Source: Alloalcanivorax dieselolei B5 (lineage in GTDB: Bacteria > Pseudomonadota > Gammaproteobacteria > Pseudomonadales > Alcanivoracaceae). Taken from it: 64,000 nt of DNA. Location: NCBI RefSeq assembly GCF_000300005.1, contig NC_018691.1, positions 4,235,001-4,299,000 of the forward strand. The letters are read 5' to 3'. The notes under the pieces were generated by a model, which saw only the letters and a program-made list of their open reading frames with translations, searched no databases and was not told the DNA's origin. Of this stretch, positions 25,950 through 34,461 are shown in pieces (the first letter of the stretch is position 1; the number at the start of each line of letters is the position of its first letter). Position numbers and translations under genes: made by a program.

Positions 25950-26002
25950 CCACACCCCCACCTTTGGAACTGCTTTTTCATGTTTTTTGTAAGTTGCTGA
26001 TT

Positions 26003-26008
26003 TATAAG
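26003..26008 (+). promoter_or_regulatory. Candidate sigma70 -10 of the CrcZ-like RNA
   Basis: TATAAG (5 of 6) lies 54 bases after the last half-site, without a good -35, as expected for an activator-dependent sigma70 promoter. No sequence upstream has both GG at -24 and GC at -12. Confidence 0.35.
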
Positions 26009-26014
26009 GATTTA

Positions 26015-26253
26015 ACATGCTATTGCAAAGGAAAATCCATCCATGCACTATGAATCCCACGCCAGATAAACAAAACAACCAAGGCGGCAAGGCTCAAATA
26101 AGAACAAGAAAAGAAGAACAAAAAGTGGACGAGCCAAACGAGAGAAATGCCGTAACACCATGTGCGTACGGCGCAAGGCAGAAAACAACACAAACAATAA
26201 CAACAACAGAATCAGCGCATAGGGCATCACAACCAAGGTTGTGGTGCCTTTTT
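26015..26253 (+). ncRNA. crcZ: CrcZ-like Hfq/Crc-sequestering small RNA
   Basis: The cbrB-pcnB gap, where Pseudomonas encodes CrcZ, holds a sequence with clusters of A-rich AANAANAA motifs: around 26067-26081, 26094-26124 and 26181-26211 (for example AACAATAACAACAACAG). It ends in a strong intrinsic terminator. CrcZ titrates Hfq/Crc through such motifs and so relieves catabolite repression. The A-rich tracts contrast sharply with the GC-rich surroundings, and reading frames through them give only low-complexity Lys/Asn/Gln peptides. The 5' end is uncertain (about 25990-26020). The terminator fixes the strand and 3' end. At about 240 nt it would be shorter than CrcZ of P. aeruginosa. Confidence 0.78.
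26223..26253 (+). terminator. Intrinsic terminator of the CrcZ-like RNA
   Basis: GGCATCACAACC and GGTTGTGGTGCC pair over 12 positions (one G-U) around a two-base AA centre, directly followed by TTTTT. This is the strongest terminator in the region. Confidence 0.92.
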
Positions 26254-26373
26254 ACTTTTAAACGCCCAGCTTGCCTTCCATCTCTTTCCGTTGCAAGGCG
26301 CCGATCAATAACCTGTGGCGCGAAAAAGGTGCTACCATGCCGCCTTTCATTCAGTTAGGACGATAATCGCTCA

Positions 26374-27759
26374 ATGGCGTCAAAGCTTCTGGAGAAACTG
26401 ACCCGCCTTATTCAGTTTGGTTCCCCACGTACGCCCCGCCTTCCCAAGGCCAAGGTGATTCCCCGCGACGCCCACCCTATTTCCCGTAAACAGGTGTCCC
26501 GGGCCGCGCTCAATGTACTCTACGGACTGCATAAGGCCGGGTTCGAAGCCTATCTGGTCGGGGGATGCCTGCGGGATCTGCTATGCGGGCGGCAACCCAA
26601 GGATTTCGACGTGGTTACCGACGCCACCCCGGAGCAGGTCTACCGGCTGTTCAAGCGCAGCCGCATCATCGGCCGCCGTTTCCAGATCGTGCACGTGCGT
26701 TTCGGTGGCGAGGTCATCGAAGTGTCCACCTTCCGCGCGTTCCAGCGGGATGATGATCTGGATGACGATCAGCACCGGGCCCATGAGGAAACCGGCCTGG
26801 TGCTGCGAGACAACACCTGGGGCAACATTGAGGAAGACGCGCTGCGCCGCGACTTCACCATCAACGCCCTCTATTACAATATCGCCGATTTCGCCCTGTA
26901 TGATTTCGTCAACAGCCGGCAGGACATCGAGCGCGGCATCATCCGGTTGATCGGAGATCCTCAGCAACGCTATCGCGAGGATCCGGTACGCATGCTGCGC
27001 GCCGCCCGCTTCGCCGCCAAACTGGGCTTTCAGCTGGATCGCGCCACCCGGGCGCCCATTCCTGAGATGGCGTCGCTGTTACTGCAGGTTCCGCCCGCCC
27101 GCCTGTTCGACGAAGTGCTCAAGCTGTTCCTCAGCGGTCATGCCCGGGATTCCTTTGAACAGCTGCGGAAGCTGGGTTTGTTTGCCTTTTTGTTCCCCAA
27201 CACCCACGAAGCGTTGGAAAGTGAGCAGGGAGAAGTCTGGGAACGGCTGATCCTGGCCGCCATGGACAACACCGACCGGCGCCTGTCCGAGAACAAGCCG
27301 GTTACCCCGGCCTTCCTTTACGCGGTGTTTCTGTGGCCGGTGCTGGTCACACAATTGAATCGCTATCGCGAGGATGGCATTCCGCCAGCGCCGGCCTTGC
27401 ATAAAGCCGCCACCTGGGCTCTTAACGAGCAAAGCCATCACACCTCGGTGCCTCGCCGCTTCTCCTCGGTGATGCGCGAAATGTGGGACCTGCAGCCGCG
27501 CCTGGACAAACGCAATGGCAAGCGGGCGGATACCCTGATGGAGCACCCCCGCTTCCGTGCCGCTTACGACTTCCTTCTGCTGCGCGAACAGGCCGGTGAA
27601 ATCAAACCCGGACTGGGAGAATGGTGGACCCGCTATCAAGCCGCCGACGAGTCCCAGCAACGCGCCATGGTTCAGGATCTGGGCCAGCCCGACCGCCAAG
27701 GCGGCCGGCGGCGTCGGCGGCGCCGTCGCAGCGGGGGCGGAGGCGACAGCGAAGCATGA
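26374..27759 (+). CDS. pcnB: Poly(A) polymerase I
   Basis: Adds poly(A) tails that promote RNA decay. The 461-residue class II nucleotidyltransferase has the GGCLRDLL and KDFDVVTDATPEQV active-site region, the EDALRRDFTINALYYN segment and the PVRMLRAARFAAKLGF neck. Its basic C-terminal tail is rich in Arg/Gly (RQGGRRRRRRRRSGGGG), as in PcnB rather than CCA-adding enzyme. AGGA lies about a dozen bases before the ATG. Its stop overlaps folK (ATGA). Being immediately downstream of the CrcZ-like RNA matches Pseudomonas. Confidence 0.95.
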   Translation: MASKLLEKLTRLIQFGSPRTPRLPKAKVIPRDAHPISRKQVSRAALNVLYGLHKAGFEAYLVGGCLRDLLCGRQPKDFDVVTDATPEQVYRLFKRSRIIGRRFQIVHVRFGGEVIEVSTFRAFQRDDDLDDDQHRAHEETGLVLRDNTWGNIEEDALRRDFTINALYYNIADFALYDFVNSRQDIERGIIRLIGDPQQRYREDPVRMLRAARFAAKLGFQLDRATRAPIPEMASLLLQVPPARLFDEVLKLFLSGHARDSFEQLRKLGLFAFLFPNTHEALESEQGEVWERLILAAMDNTDRRLSENKPVTPAFLYAVFLWPVLVTQLNRYREDGIPPAPALHKAATWALNEQSHHTSVPRRFSSVMREMWDLQPRLDKRNGKRADTLMEHPRFRAAYDFLLLREQAGEIKPGLGEWWTRYQAADESQQRAMVQDLGQPDRQGGRRRRRRRRSGGGGDSEA

Positions 27760-28277
27760 TCGCCGTCGGTCTGGGTAGCAATCTGGATGGCCCTGTCGAG
27801 CGCGTCAGCCGTGCCCTGGAAGCCATCGCGGTATTGCCGATGACCCGCCTGCTGGCGCATTCCGCTCTCTATGACACCGCGCCGGTGGGCCCGCAGGATC
27901 AGCCCGATTTCGTCAACGCCGTGGCCTTGCTGGAAACCCGCCTGCCACCTCTGTCCCTGCTCAGCGCGTTACAGGACCTGGAAAAGGCAGCCGGGCGAGT
28001 ACGGCACCGGCGCTGGGGTGAACGTACCCTGGATCTGGACCTTCTGCTGTGGCGGGACCAGACCATCCGCCTGCCCCGTCTCACCGTCCCGCATCCGGAA
28101 ATGCACAAACGCGCCTTTGTTTTGCGCCCCTTGTTGGACATTGCCCCCGAAGCGCGCTTGCCCGACGGCCGCCGGCTGTCCGACTATTGGCCTGGAGTGG
28201 CGGACCAGCCACTGCGCCGTCTGCCCAACCTGGAGGAGAACCACTTTGTTGAGCCAGCGCATTCAACAGCGTCGTGA
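27756..28277 (+). CDS. folK: 2-amino-4-hydroxy-6-hydroxymethyldihydropteridine pyrophosphokinase
   Basis: Transfers pyrophosphate to 6-hydroxymethyl-dihydropterin in folate synthesis. The 173-residue product starts MIAVGLGSNLDGP. It carries RRWGERTLDLDLLLW (catalytic Asp pair binding Mg) and VPHPEMHKRAFVLRPLLDIAP, the hallmark segments. The ATG at 27756 overlaps the pcnB stop, and its 3' end overlaps the following kinase by 32 bases, giving a tightly packed pcnB-folK-dNK unit. folP is in another operon at about 51.1 kb. Confidence 0.95.
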   Translation: MIAVGLGSNLDGPVERVSRALEAIAVLPMTRLLAHSALYDTAPVGPQDQPDFVNAVALLETRLPPLSLLSALQDLEKAAGRVRHRRWGERTLDLDLLLWRDQTIRLPRLTVPHPEMHKRAFVLRPLLDIAPEARLPDGRRLSDYWPGVADQPLRRLPNLEENHFVEPAHSTAS

Positions 28278-28929
28278 AGCCGGCAATCTGCCTCGCCTGA
28301 TCGCCGTGGAAGGCCCCATCGGTGTCGGCAAGACCACTCTGACCCGACGCCTGGCGGACACTTTTGGCTTCGATACCCTGCTGGAGCAGGCGGAAGCCAA
28401 TCCTTTTCTGTCCCGCTTCTATCAGGACCCGGCCCGCTACGCCTTGCAAACCGAGCTGTTTTTCCTGTTTCAGCGGGCGGAACAGTTGCGCAACCTGCAC
28501 CAGCAGGAACTGTTCAGCGGCCCCTGGGTGGCGGATTTCCTGGTGGACAAGACCCGGCTGTTCGCCGAGGTGACACTGAGCGACGAAGAGTTCCCGCTCT
28601 ACGACAACGTCTACAAGCACATGCTGATCGACGCCCCGACGCCGGATCTGGTGATCTATCTGCAGGCCCCCACCGCCACCCTGCGGCAGCGCGTGCTCAA
28701 ACGCGGCACCGACTTCGAACAACGCATGGATCCCGGCTACCTGGAACGGCTCAACGACGCCTATACCCGTTTCTTCCATTTCTACGACGGCGCGCCGCTG
28801 TTGATCGTCAACACCGCCGACATCGATCTGGTGGAAGGGGAGCGGGACTACCAGCAACTGGTGGCCGAGTTGCTGGACATCCGCTCGGGCCGCCACTATT
28901 TTAACCCCCGGCCGCTGGGGAACCTCTGA
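28246..28929 (+). CDS. Deoxynucleoside kinase (dNK family)
   Basis: Predicted deoxyadenosine/deoxyguanosine-type salvage kinase. The 227-residue product has a P-loop GPIGVGKTTL at about residue 26, the FLFQRAEQLRN and VADFLVDKTRLFA segments of the bacterial dNK family, and YLQAPTATLRQRVLKRG before the lid. The best start is a TTG at 28246, placed seven bases after GGAGGAG; an adjacent TTG is also possible. The longer frame to 27871 merely overlaps folK. It lies between folK and panB, a position not occupied by a kinase in P. aeruginosa as far as I know. Which nucleoside is used cannot be read. Confidence 0.85.
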   Translation: MLSQRIQQRREAGNLPRLIAVEGPIGVGKTTLTRRLADTFGFDTLLEQAEANPFLSRFYQDPARYALQTELFFLFQRAEQLRNLHQQELFSGPWVADFLVDKTRLFAEVTLSDEEFPLYDNVYKHMLIDAPTPDLVIYLQAPTATLRQRVLKRGTDFEQRMDPGYLERLNDAYTRFFHFYDGAPLLIVNTADIDLVEGERDYQQLVAELLDIRSGRHYFNPRPLGNL

Positions 28930-29017
28930 ACCGCCTTGCCTCCGAGCCCCCAAGCCCGCCCCGGGCGCCTGCCTTTACCTTCCAGGCGCCTCCGTCTATT
29001 TGTCAGGGGAGAGCCCC

Positions 29018-29803
29018 ATGCCCGTAACCATCCGCACCCTGCAGAAGTACAAACAAGAGCACCGCAAGTTTTCGGTACTGACCGCCTATGACGCGACCTT
29101 TTCCCGGCTGATCAGCGATGCCGGCGTGGAAGCCATGCTGATCGGCGATTCCCTTGGTAATGTGGTCCAGGGACAGCAGAGCACCGTGCCGGTCACGCTG
29201 GAACAGATGGTGTATCACACGGAATGCGTGGCCCGCGGCAATCAGAACAGCCTGATCATCGCCGACGTGCCGTTCATGGGGGCCGCCACCCTGGAACGCA
29301 CCCTGGACGCCGCCGCCCAATTGATGCGGGCCGGCGCCAACGTGATCAAACTGGAAGGCGGCGCCTGGCTTGAAGAAGCCGTCACCGTGCTCAAGCGCAA
29401 TGGTATCCCGGTCTGCGTCCATATGGGGCTGACCCCGCAATCGGTGAACGCCTTCGGCGGCTACCGGGTACAGGGCAAGGATGAAGCCGGCGCCAAGGAA
29501 CTGCTGGAAGCCGCCATCACCCTGGACCGGGCCGGAACCGCTCTGTTCGTGCTGGAATGCGTGCCGCGCGGCCTCAGCGCCGAGATCACCGCCAACGTGC
29601 AGGCGCCGGTCATCGGCATTGGTGCCGCGCCGGAGTGCGACGGCCAGGTGCTGGTGCTGCACGACATGCTCGGCCTGAACCCGAGGCCGGCGCGCTTCGT
29701 CAAGGATTTCATGGCCGACGCCGGCGACATCGCCGCCGCGATCCGCGCCTATGATCAGGCCGTCAAGGACGGCAGCTTCCCCGCCGGGGAACACTGTTTC
29801 TAA
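29018..29803 (+). CDS. panB: 3-methyl-2-oxobutanoate hydroxymethyltransferase
   Basis: First committed step to pantothenate: makes ketopantoate from alpha-ketoisovalerate and methylene-THF. The 261-residue TIM barrel begins MPVTIRTLQKYKQEHRKFSVLTAYDATF. It has the metal-binding GDSLGNVVQGQ, VIKLEGG and VHMGLTPQS segments and the ECVP glutamate. CAGGGGAGAG precedes the ATG. panC follows after 55 bases with a small hairpin between them. Confidence 0.96.
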   Translation: MPVTIRTLQKYKQEHRKFSVLTAYDATFSRLISDAGVEAMLIGDSLGNVVQGQQSTVPVTLEQMVYHTECVARGNQNSLIIADVPFMGAATLERTLDAAAQLMRAGANVIKLEGGAWLEEAVTVLKRNGIPVCVHMGLTPQSVNAFGGYRVQGKDEAGAKELLEAAITLDRAGTALFVLECVPRGLSAEITANVQAPVIGIGAAPECDGQVLVLHDMLGLNPRPARFVKDFMADAGDIAAAIRAYDQAVKDGSFPAGEHCF

Positions 29804-29811
29804 ATGCCCCT

Positions 29812-29831
29812 CCCGGCACGAGCGTGCCGGG
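29812..29831. repeat. Perfect hairpin between panB and panC
   Basis: CCCGGCACG, AG, CGTGCCGGG: a 9-base perfect stem with a two-base centre, 8 bases past the panB stop. There is no U-run, so it is more likely a REP-type or mRNA-stability element than a terminator. Confidence 0.6.
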
Positions 29832-29858
29832 GCGTCTATTCATCGTGGAGGCATCCCA

Positions 29859-30713
29859 ATGCATATCGCGGAAACCGTGAGCGCCACCCGCGACGCCATC
29901 ACCGCCTGGAAACAGGCGGGCGAAACCGTGGCCCTGGTCCCCACCATGGGGAATCTGCATAACGGTCACCTCAGTCTGGTTCGTGAGGCGCGCCGGCAGG
30001 CCGACTGCGTGGTGGTCTCGGTCTTCGTCAATCCGACCCAGTTCGGCCCCGGCGAGGACTATGACGCCTACCCGCGCACCCTGGACCAGGACAGCGCACT
30101 GCTGCGGGAAGAAAAGGCTGACCTGCTGTTCATGCCCAGCGTAGACGAGATGTATCCCCTGGGCAGCAACAAGACCTGGGTGTCCGTGGACGACCTGGGG
30201 GACCATTTGTGCGGCGCCAACCGGCCGGGGCACTTCCGCGGCGTCACCACTGTTGTGAGCAAATTATTTAATATCGTGCAGCCGGATATCGCCGTCTTTG
30301 GTGAAAAGGACTTCCAGCAATTGGCGGTGATCCGCCGCATGACGGCGGAATTGATGATGCCGATCCGCATTGTCGGTGCCCCCACCGACCGTGAGGAGGA
30401 CGGCCTGGCGCGCAGTTCCCGCAATGGTTTCCTGACCGCCGCGGAACGGCCCAGGGCGGCGCTGCTGCACCAGCATCTGGAGCAGGCGCGCAATGCCATC
30501 GCCACCGGGGAACGGGATTACCGGGCCCTGGAAACGCGCCTGGCCCGGGCCCTCGGCGAGCAGGGTTTTGAGGTCGATTATTTCACCGTGGCCGATGCCC
30601 ACACACTGGTCCCGGCGGGCCCGCAACACCGGGATCTGGTGGTCGCCGCCGCCGCCCGGCTGGGACAACCGCGGTTGATCGACAACGTGACGATTTCGTT
30701 ACTTAACACATAA
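29859..30713 (+). CDS. panC: Pantothenate synthetase
   Basis: Condenses pantoate with beta-alanine using ATP. The 284-residue product has [18 protein letters not shown] (HIGH-like motif), [38 protein letters not shown] and a KMSKS-like [15 protein letters not shown] is positioned before the ATG at 29859. It is the last gene of the pcnB-folK-dNK-panB-panC run. panD follows but has its own promoter. Confidence 0.96.
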   Translation: MHIAETVSATRDAITAWKQAGETVALVPTMGNLHNGHLSLVREARRQADCVVVSVFVNPTQFGPGEDYDAYPRTLDQDSALLREEKADLLFMPSVDEMYPLGSNKTWVSVDDLGDHLCGANRPGHFRGVTTVVSKLFNIVQPDIAVFGEKDFQQLAVIRRMTAELMMPIRIVGAPTDREEDGLARSSRNGFLTAAERPRAALLHQHLEQARNAIATGERDYRALETRLARALGEQGFEVDYFTVADAHTLVPAGPQHRDLVVAAAARLGQPRLIDNVTISLLNT

Positions 30714-30744
30714 AAAAGCACGGATTTGGCGGTTCCGCGGCGCC

Positions 30745-30773
30745 TTGTATGTGACCAGTGATTCATGCATACT
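30745..30773 (+). promoter_or_regulatory. Predicted sigma70 promoter of panD
   Basis: TTGTAT at 30745-30750, a 17-base spacer and CATACT at 30768-30773, 59 bases before the panD ATG. Both hexamers match four of six positions. Confidence 0.5.
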
Positions 30774-30831
30774 GCCGCCCCGCAGACAGCCTGCCCAGGC
30801 CGTCCGTGGCTTGTTCAGAGAGGTACCCGAT

Positions 30832-31212
30832 ATGCAGTGCACCATGCTGAAAGCCAAGCTGCACCAGGCTCGCATTACCCACGCGGAACTGGAGTATGAA
30901 GGCTCCTGCGCCATCGATGGCAATCTGCTGGATATGGCCGGCATTCTCGAGTATGAGCAAATCCAGATCTATAATCTGGATAACGGCGAGCGTTTTGAAA
31001 CTTACGCCATTCGCGCGGAAGAAGGATCCAAGATCATCTCCGTCAATGGTGCCGCCGCCCATAAAGCCCAACCTGGCCATCGCGTGATTATTTGCGCTTA
31101 CGCCAGCTACGGCAGCTCAGAGCTGATTAACTTCAAGCCGCGGCTGATTTACGTCGGCGAAGGCAACGAAGTCAAAGGCTCCAGCAACGCGATCCCGGTA
31201 CAAGTCGCCTGA
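30832..31212 (+). CDS. panD: Aspartate 1-decarboxylase (pyruvoyl enzyme)
   Basis: Makes beta-alanine for pantothenate. The 126-residue proenzyme begins [27 protein letters not shown]24-S25 is the self-cleavage site that yields the pyruvoyl group. The RAEEGSK and [22 protein letters not shown] segments are conserved. The ATG at 30832 puts the cleavage Ser at the expected position 25. It has its own promoter and an intrinsic terminator 40 bases after the stop, so it is probably monocistronic. Confidence 0.96.
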   Translation: MQCTMLKAKLHQARITHAELEYEGSCAIDGNLLDMAGILEYEQIQIYNLDNGERFETYAIRAEEGSKIISVNGAAAHKAQPGHRVIICAYASYGSSELINFKPRLIYVGEGNEVKGSSNAIPVQVA

Positions 31213-31252
31213 TTGTTGCGCGCCACGTACGCGCCCGTACCCTGATTCGCCT

Positions 31253-31278
31253 ACGCCGGCCCCGAGGCCGGCGTTTTT
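31253..31278 (+). terminator. Intrinsic terminator of panD
   Basis: ACGCCGGCC, loop CCGA, GGCCGGCGT, followed by TTTTG: a 9-base perfect stem just past panD. Confidence 0.9.
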
Positions 31279-31550
31279 GTTTGTCATGTTCACGGCCATT
31301 GTGCGGAAACGGCCCGCGAACCGCGATCCCCTCATCGACCTACCCCCAAAGTATCCCCCACCCTTGCGCCAAAGGGAGTTAGACCATAGTTTAATTCCTG
31401 TGCGTTCCTTTGCCGCGCCATAATGCGGCCGCACTTTCACCTCACCCGACCCTTGTCATCACCATCGCCCAAGGGCGTGTCCCGACCCGGGGCGGGTGCG
31501 GACAATGTCTAACAACAAGCCACCGGCGAGCAGTATGGAAGGAGGCCGCA
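31279..31550 (+). other. acs upstream region
   Basis: With the panD terminator, this makes a 338-base gene-free gap. CATAAT at 31420-31425 is a candidate -10 without a clear -35. The last 20 bases hold a strong ribosome-binding site (GGAAGGAGG). I see no repeat or riboswitch. acs genes are usually activator-controlled, so a weak core promoter would not be surprising. Confidence 0.4.
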
Positions 31551-33488
31551 ATGTCCGAGCATAAAATCCACCCGGTTCCGGAGTCATTCAAGCGTCAGAC
31601 CCTCATGGACCGCGACACCTATGAGCGCTGGTACGCACAATCCGTCGACGATCCGGAAACCTTCTGGGCGGCCCGCGCCGAAGAGCTGCTGCACTGGCAT
31701 ACCCGCTGGGATACCGTCAGCGACTGGGATTTCAAGGAAGGTCGCGCGGCCTGGTTCGCCGGTGGCAAACTGAACGCCTGTTACAACTGCGTCGATCGTC
31801 ATCTGCCGCAACGCGCCAACCAGACCGCCATCATCTGGGAAGGCGACGAGCCGGACCAGGACAAGCACATCAGCTACCAGGAATTGTTCGAGCAGGTCAG
31901 CAAGCTGGCCAATGTACTGCGCGGCCGCGGCGTCAAAAAGGGCGACCGGGTGGTGATTTACATGCCCATGATTCCGGAAGCCGCCTACGCCATGCTCGCC
32001 TGCGCCCGTATCGGCGCCATCCACTCGGTGGTTTTCGGCGGCTTCTCACCGGAAGCCCTCAAGGACCGTATCAACGATGCTGACGCCTGTGCCGTCATCA
32101 CCGCCGATGAAGGCGTGCGCGGCGGCCGCACGGTACCGCTGAAACAGAACGCCGACAAAGCGATGAATGGCCAATCCAGCGTCCACAGTTGCGTGGTGGT
32201 ACAACGCACCGGTGGCAACGTGGATTGGAACGACAGCCGTGACCTCTGGTATCACGAAGCCATGGCGCAGGCTGACCCGCGGTGCGAACCGGAATGGATG
32301 GACTCCGAGGATCCGTTGTTCACCCTCTACACCTCCGGCTCCACCGGCAAGCCCAAAGGCGTGGTACACAGCACCGCCGGCTATCTGCTGCAAAGCGCGC
32401 TGACCCACAAATACGTATTCGACTATCACGACGGTGACATCTACTGGTGTACCGCCGACGTGGGCTGGGTTACCGGCCACAGCTATATCGTTTATGGTCC
32501 GCTGGCCAATGGCGCCACCACCCTGATGTTCGAGGGCGTGCCCACCTACCCGGACGCCTCCCGTTGTTGGCAAGTGGTGGACAAGCACAAAGTAAACATC
32601 TTCTACACCGCGCCCACCGCCATTCGCGCGCTGATGGGACTCGGCGACGAGCCCGTCACCAAGACGTCGCGGCAGAGTCTGAAGTTGCTGGGAACGGTGG
32701 GCGAGCCGATCAACCCGGAAGCCTGGGAGTGGTACTACAAAGTGGTGGGCGAGGAGCGCTGCCCGATCGTGGACACCTGGTGGCAGACCGAGACCGGCGC
32801 CATCATGATCGCCCCGCTACCCGGTGCCGTGGATCTGAAACCGGGCTCCGCCACCCTGCCCATGTTCGGCGTACAGCCGGCCCTGATGGACCCGGACGGC
32901 AAGGAGCTGGACGGCGCCACTTCCGGCAACCTGGTGATCAAAGCGAGCTGGCCGAGCCAGATCCGTACCGTTTACGGCGATCATCAGCGCATGATCGACA
33001 CCTACTTCAGCGCCTATCCGGGTTACTACTTCACCGGTGACGGCGCCCGCCGCGACGAAGACGGCTATTACTGGATCACCGGCCGGGTCGACGACGTATT
33101 GAACGTGTCCGGCCACCGCCTCGGCACCGCCGAGATCGAGTCCGCTCTGGTGCTGCACAAGAGCATCGCCGAGGCCGCCGTGGTGGGTTATCAGCACGAC
33201 GTCAAAGGCCAGGGCATCTACGCCTATGTGTCCTTGATGGCCGGCGCCACGGGCAGCGAGGAGTTGATCGAGGAACTGCGCAAGCTGGTCACCGAGGAAA
33301 TCGGCCCGATCGCCAAGCCGGATCTGATCCACTTCGCGCCCGGGCTGCCCAAGACCCGTTCCGGCAAAATCATGCGCCGCATCCTGCGCAAGATCGCCGC
33401 CGATGAGCTCGACAGCCTGGGGGACACCTCCACTCTGGCGGATCCCGGCGTGGTCGACCAGTTGATCGAAACCCGCCGCAACCGCTAA
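31551..33488 (+). CDS. acs: Acetyl-CoA synthetase (AMP-forming)
   Basis: Activates acetate via acetyl-AMP to acetyl-CoA. The 645-residue ANL-family enzyme has [14 protein letters not shown] (P-loop), [33 protein letters not shown] and the C-terminal [11 protein letters not shown], whose lysine is the acetylation switch in this family. GGAAGGAGG precedes the ATG. It is flanked by a weak upstream promoter region and a strong terminator, so it is transcribed alone. Acetate activation is a typical target of carbon catabolite control, but no CrcZ/Crc site was identified in its leader. Confidence 0.96.
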   Translation: MSEHKIHPVPESFKRQTLMDRDTYERWYAQSVDDPETFWAARAEELLHWHTRWDTVSDWDFKEGRAAWFAGGKLNACYNCVDRHLPQRANQTAIIWEGDEPDQDKHISYQELFEQVSKLANVLRGRGVKKGDRVVIYMPMIPEAAYAMLACARIGAIHSVVFGGFSPEALKDRINDADACAVITADEGVRGGRTVPLKQNADKAMNGQSSVHSCVVVQRTGGNVDWNDSRDLWYHEAMAQADPRCEPEWMDSEDPLFTLYTSGSTGKPKGVVHSTAGYLLQSALTHKYVFDYHDGDIYWCTADVGWVTGHSYIVYGPLANGATTLMFEGVPTYPDASRCWQVVDKHKVNIFYTAPTAIRALMGLGDEPVTKTSRQSLKLLGTVGEPINPEAWEWYYKVVGEERCPIVDTWWQTETGAIMIAPLPGAVDLKPGSATLPMFGVQPALMDPDGKELDGATSGNLVIKASWPSQIRTVYGDHQRMIDTYFSAYPGYYFTGDGARRDEDGYYWITGRVDDVLNVSGHRLGTAEIESALVLHKSIAEAAVVGYQHDVKGQGIYAYVSLMAGATGSEELIEELRKLVTEEIGPIAKPDLIHFAPGLPKTRSGKIMRRILRKIAADELDSLGDTSTLADPGVVDQLIETRRNR

Positions 33489-33517
33489 GGCGGATCGGCA
33501 TCACCGTTAGCCTGTCT

Positions 33518-33551
33518 CCCGGCCCCGGTACAGTCAGGGGCCGGGCTTTTT
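33518..33551 (+). terminator. Intrinsic terminator of acs
   Basis: CCCGGCCCC and GGGGCCGGG form a 9-base perfect stem with a 10-base loop, followed by CTTTTT, 30 bases past the stop. Confidence 0.92.
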
Positions 33552-33585
33552 AAGCGGCCGGAAGCACCACCTGTCACGAATACTG

Positions 33586-34011
33586 TCACGGATAGTTCAG
33601 ATACAGAATGGTCGGCGTATTGACGGCCTGACTGACGATGGTTTCCGCATTCCCCGTGATGACGCTGCCATCGAGCCGGTGCCAGCTCATGTGGGGGCTG
33701 GGAGTGTTCATCAACACCATCGGATCCGCCACTTCCTGCCTGATCCGCTCGCAACTGGACACCACCGCCTCATTTCCGGTAACGGCACTCACGCCAACCT
33801 CACAGGTCGCCACCGCGATTCTGCCATGGAAGCGTATCTTCCCGTCGCTGGCGTAGCCCTGCGGCATCAGCAGTGCACACAGCACCCCAACACCCCATCG
33901 CCAAGAAAGCCATCGTAGCGGTCGCCCGGCGCCGCCGCCTTTTTCCCTTAAAATCCGTCCGGCTCTCGGCTCATCCTGTCTTTTCCCCTGATCCCACTGC
34001 GTCGCGTCCAT
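33586..34011 (-). CDS. Small secreted fimbrin-like protein (orphan)
   Basis: Not firmly recognised. The 141 residues have a polar basic N-terminus of about 32 residues, a hydrophobic segment (about 35-53, RWGVGVLCALLMPQGYA) that looks like a signal peptide, then GKIRFHGRIAVATCEV. That matches the type 1 fimbrial subunit pattern GxIxFxGxIxxxxCxV. A second Cys (VSSCER) could form the usual disulfide, and the C-terminus ILYLNYP resembles a fimbrial terminal strand. GGGGAG precedes the ATG at 34011. No chaperone or usher gene is nearby, and the mature part is shorter than a normal pilin. The upstream gap is unusually AT-rich, hinting at foreign origin. Confidence 0.5.
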   Translation of the reverse strand: MDATQWDQGKRQDEPRAGRILREKGGGAGRPLRWLSWRWGVGVLCALLMPQGYASDGKIRFHGRIAVATCEVGVSAVTGNEAVVSSCERIRQEVADPMVLMNTPSPHMSWHRLDGSVITGNAETIVSQAVNTPTILYLNYP

Positions 34012-34461
34012 GTCACTCCCCTCGCTCCGTTGGTTATTATTTCGTGATACATGTCACTTTTTTATGGGCGCCGCTCCAATCGACACCCTGACAGGTCGAT
34101 CAACGAAATAATCAGCGTTTCATTAAGCGCACCGGCCAGCCCGAAGCCCGCCCCGACGCGGCTCCGCCTTTATTTTCAGGCATTTTCGCCCGTTTTCATT
34201 TATTCACATTCATGACTCTAATGGAAAAACAAAGGGAGAAAAAACCAATATATGTCCTTTTTTAAACCAAATTGGCATTAAAAAATAAATCCTTTATAGC
34301 CATAAAAAATAATTAAAGGTTTTCCAAAAGCTGCCGATATCTTATTTTCTATGGCGGCAGTAATACCGGCCTTAAAATTGGCAACAACTCTTTCGGTTTT
34401 TTAAAGCAAGGAGCGAGAGGATTGTTCTTTGTTTGAGGGGAGAGGTGACCAGAGGCGGCAG
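34012..34461. other. 450-bp gene-free gap with an AT-rich core
   Basis: From about 34190 to 34430 the DNA is strongly A+T-rich (runs such as AAAAAATAATTAAAGG), unlike the GC-rich neighbours. Only reading frames of under about 20 codons are present. No terminator, tRNA or long inverted repeat was found. It lies between two 3'/5' ends on the minus strand (emrB stop and the fimbrin-like start) and may hold regulatory or acquired DNA. Confidence 0.6.

Noticed and set aside
25866-25980. Two possible sigma54 (-24/-12) promoters for the sRNA
   Set aside because: Both keep GG at -24 but lack GC at -12 (TTGTT and TTTCA), and the first would place the TGTTAC sites downstream of the start.
26017-26358. 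Open frame of 113 codons on the plus strand in the cbrB-pcnB gap
   Set aside because: It runs through the A-rich motifs and the terminator of the CrcZ-like RNA, has low-complexity Lys/Asn/Gln content and no homology or ribosome-binding site.
29812-29831. Terminator between panB and panC
   Set aside because: Strong stem but no U-run, and panC follows immediately with a good ribosome-binding site; kept only as a hairpin.
34190-34430. Small gene in the AT-rich gap
   Set aside because: Longest frames are about 15 codons and end within the gap; no ribosome-binding site with a plausible coding frame.
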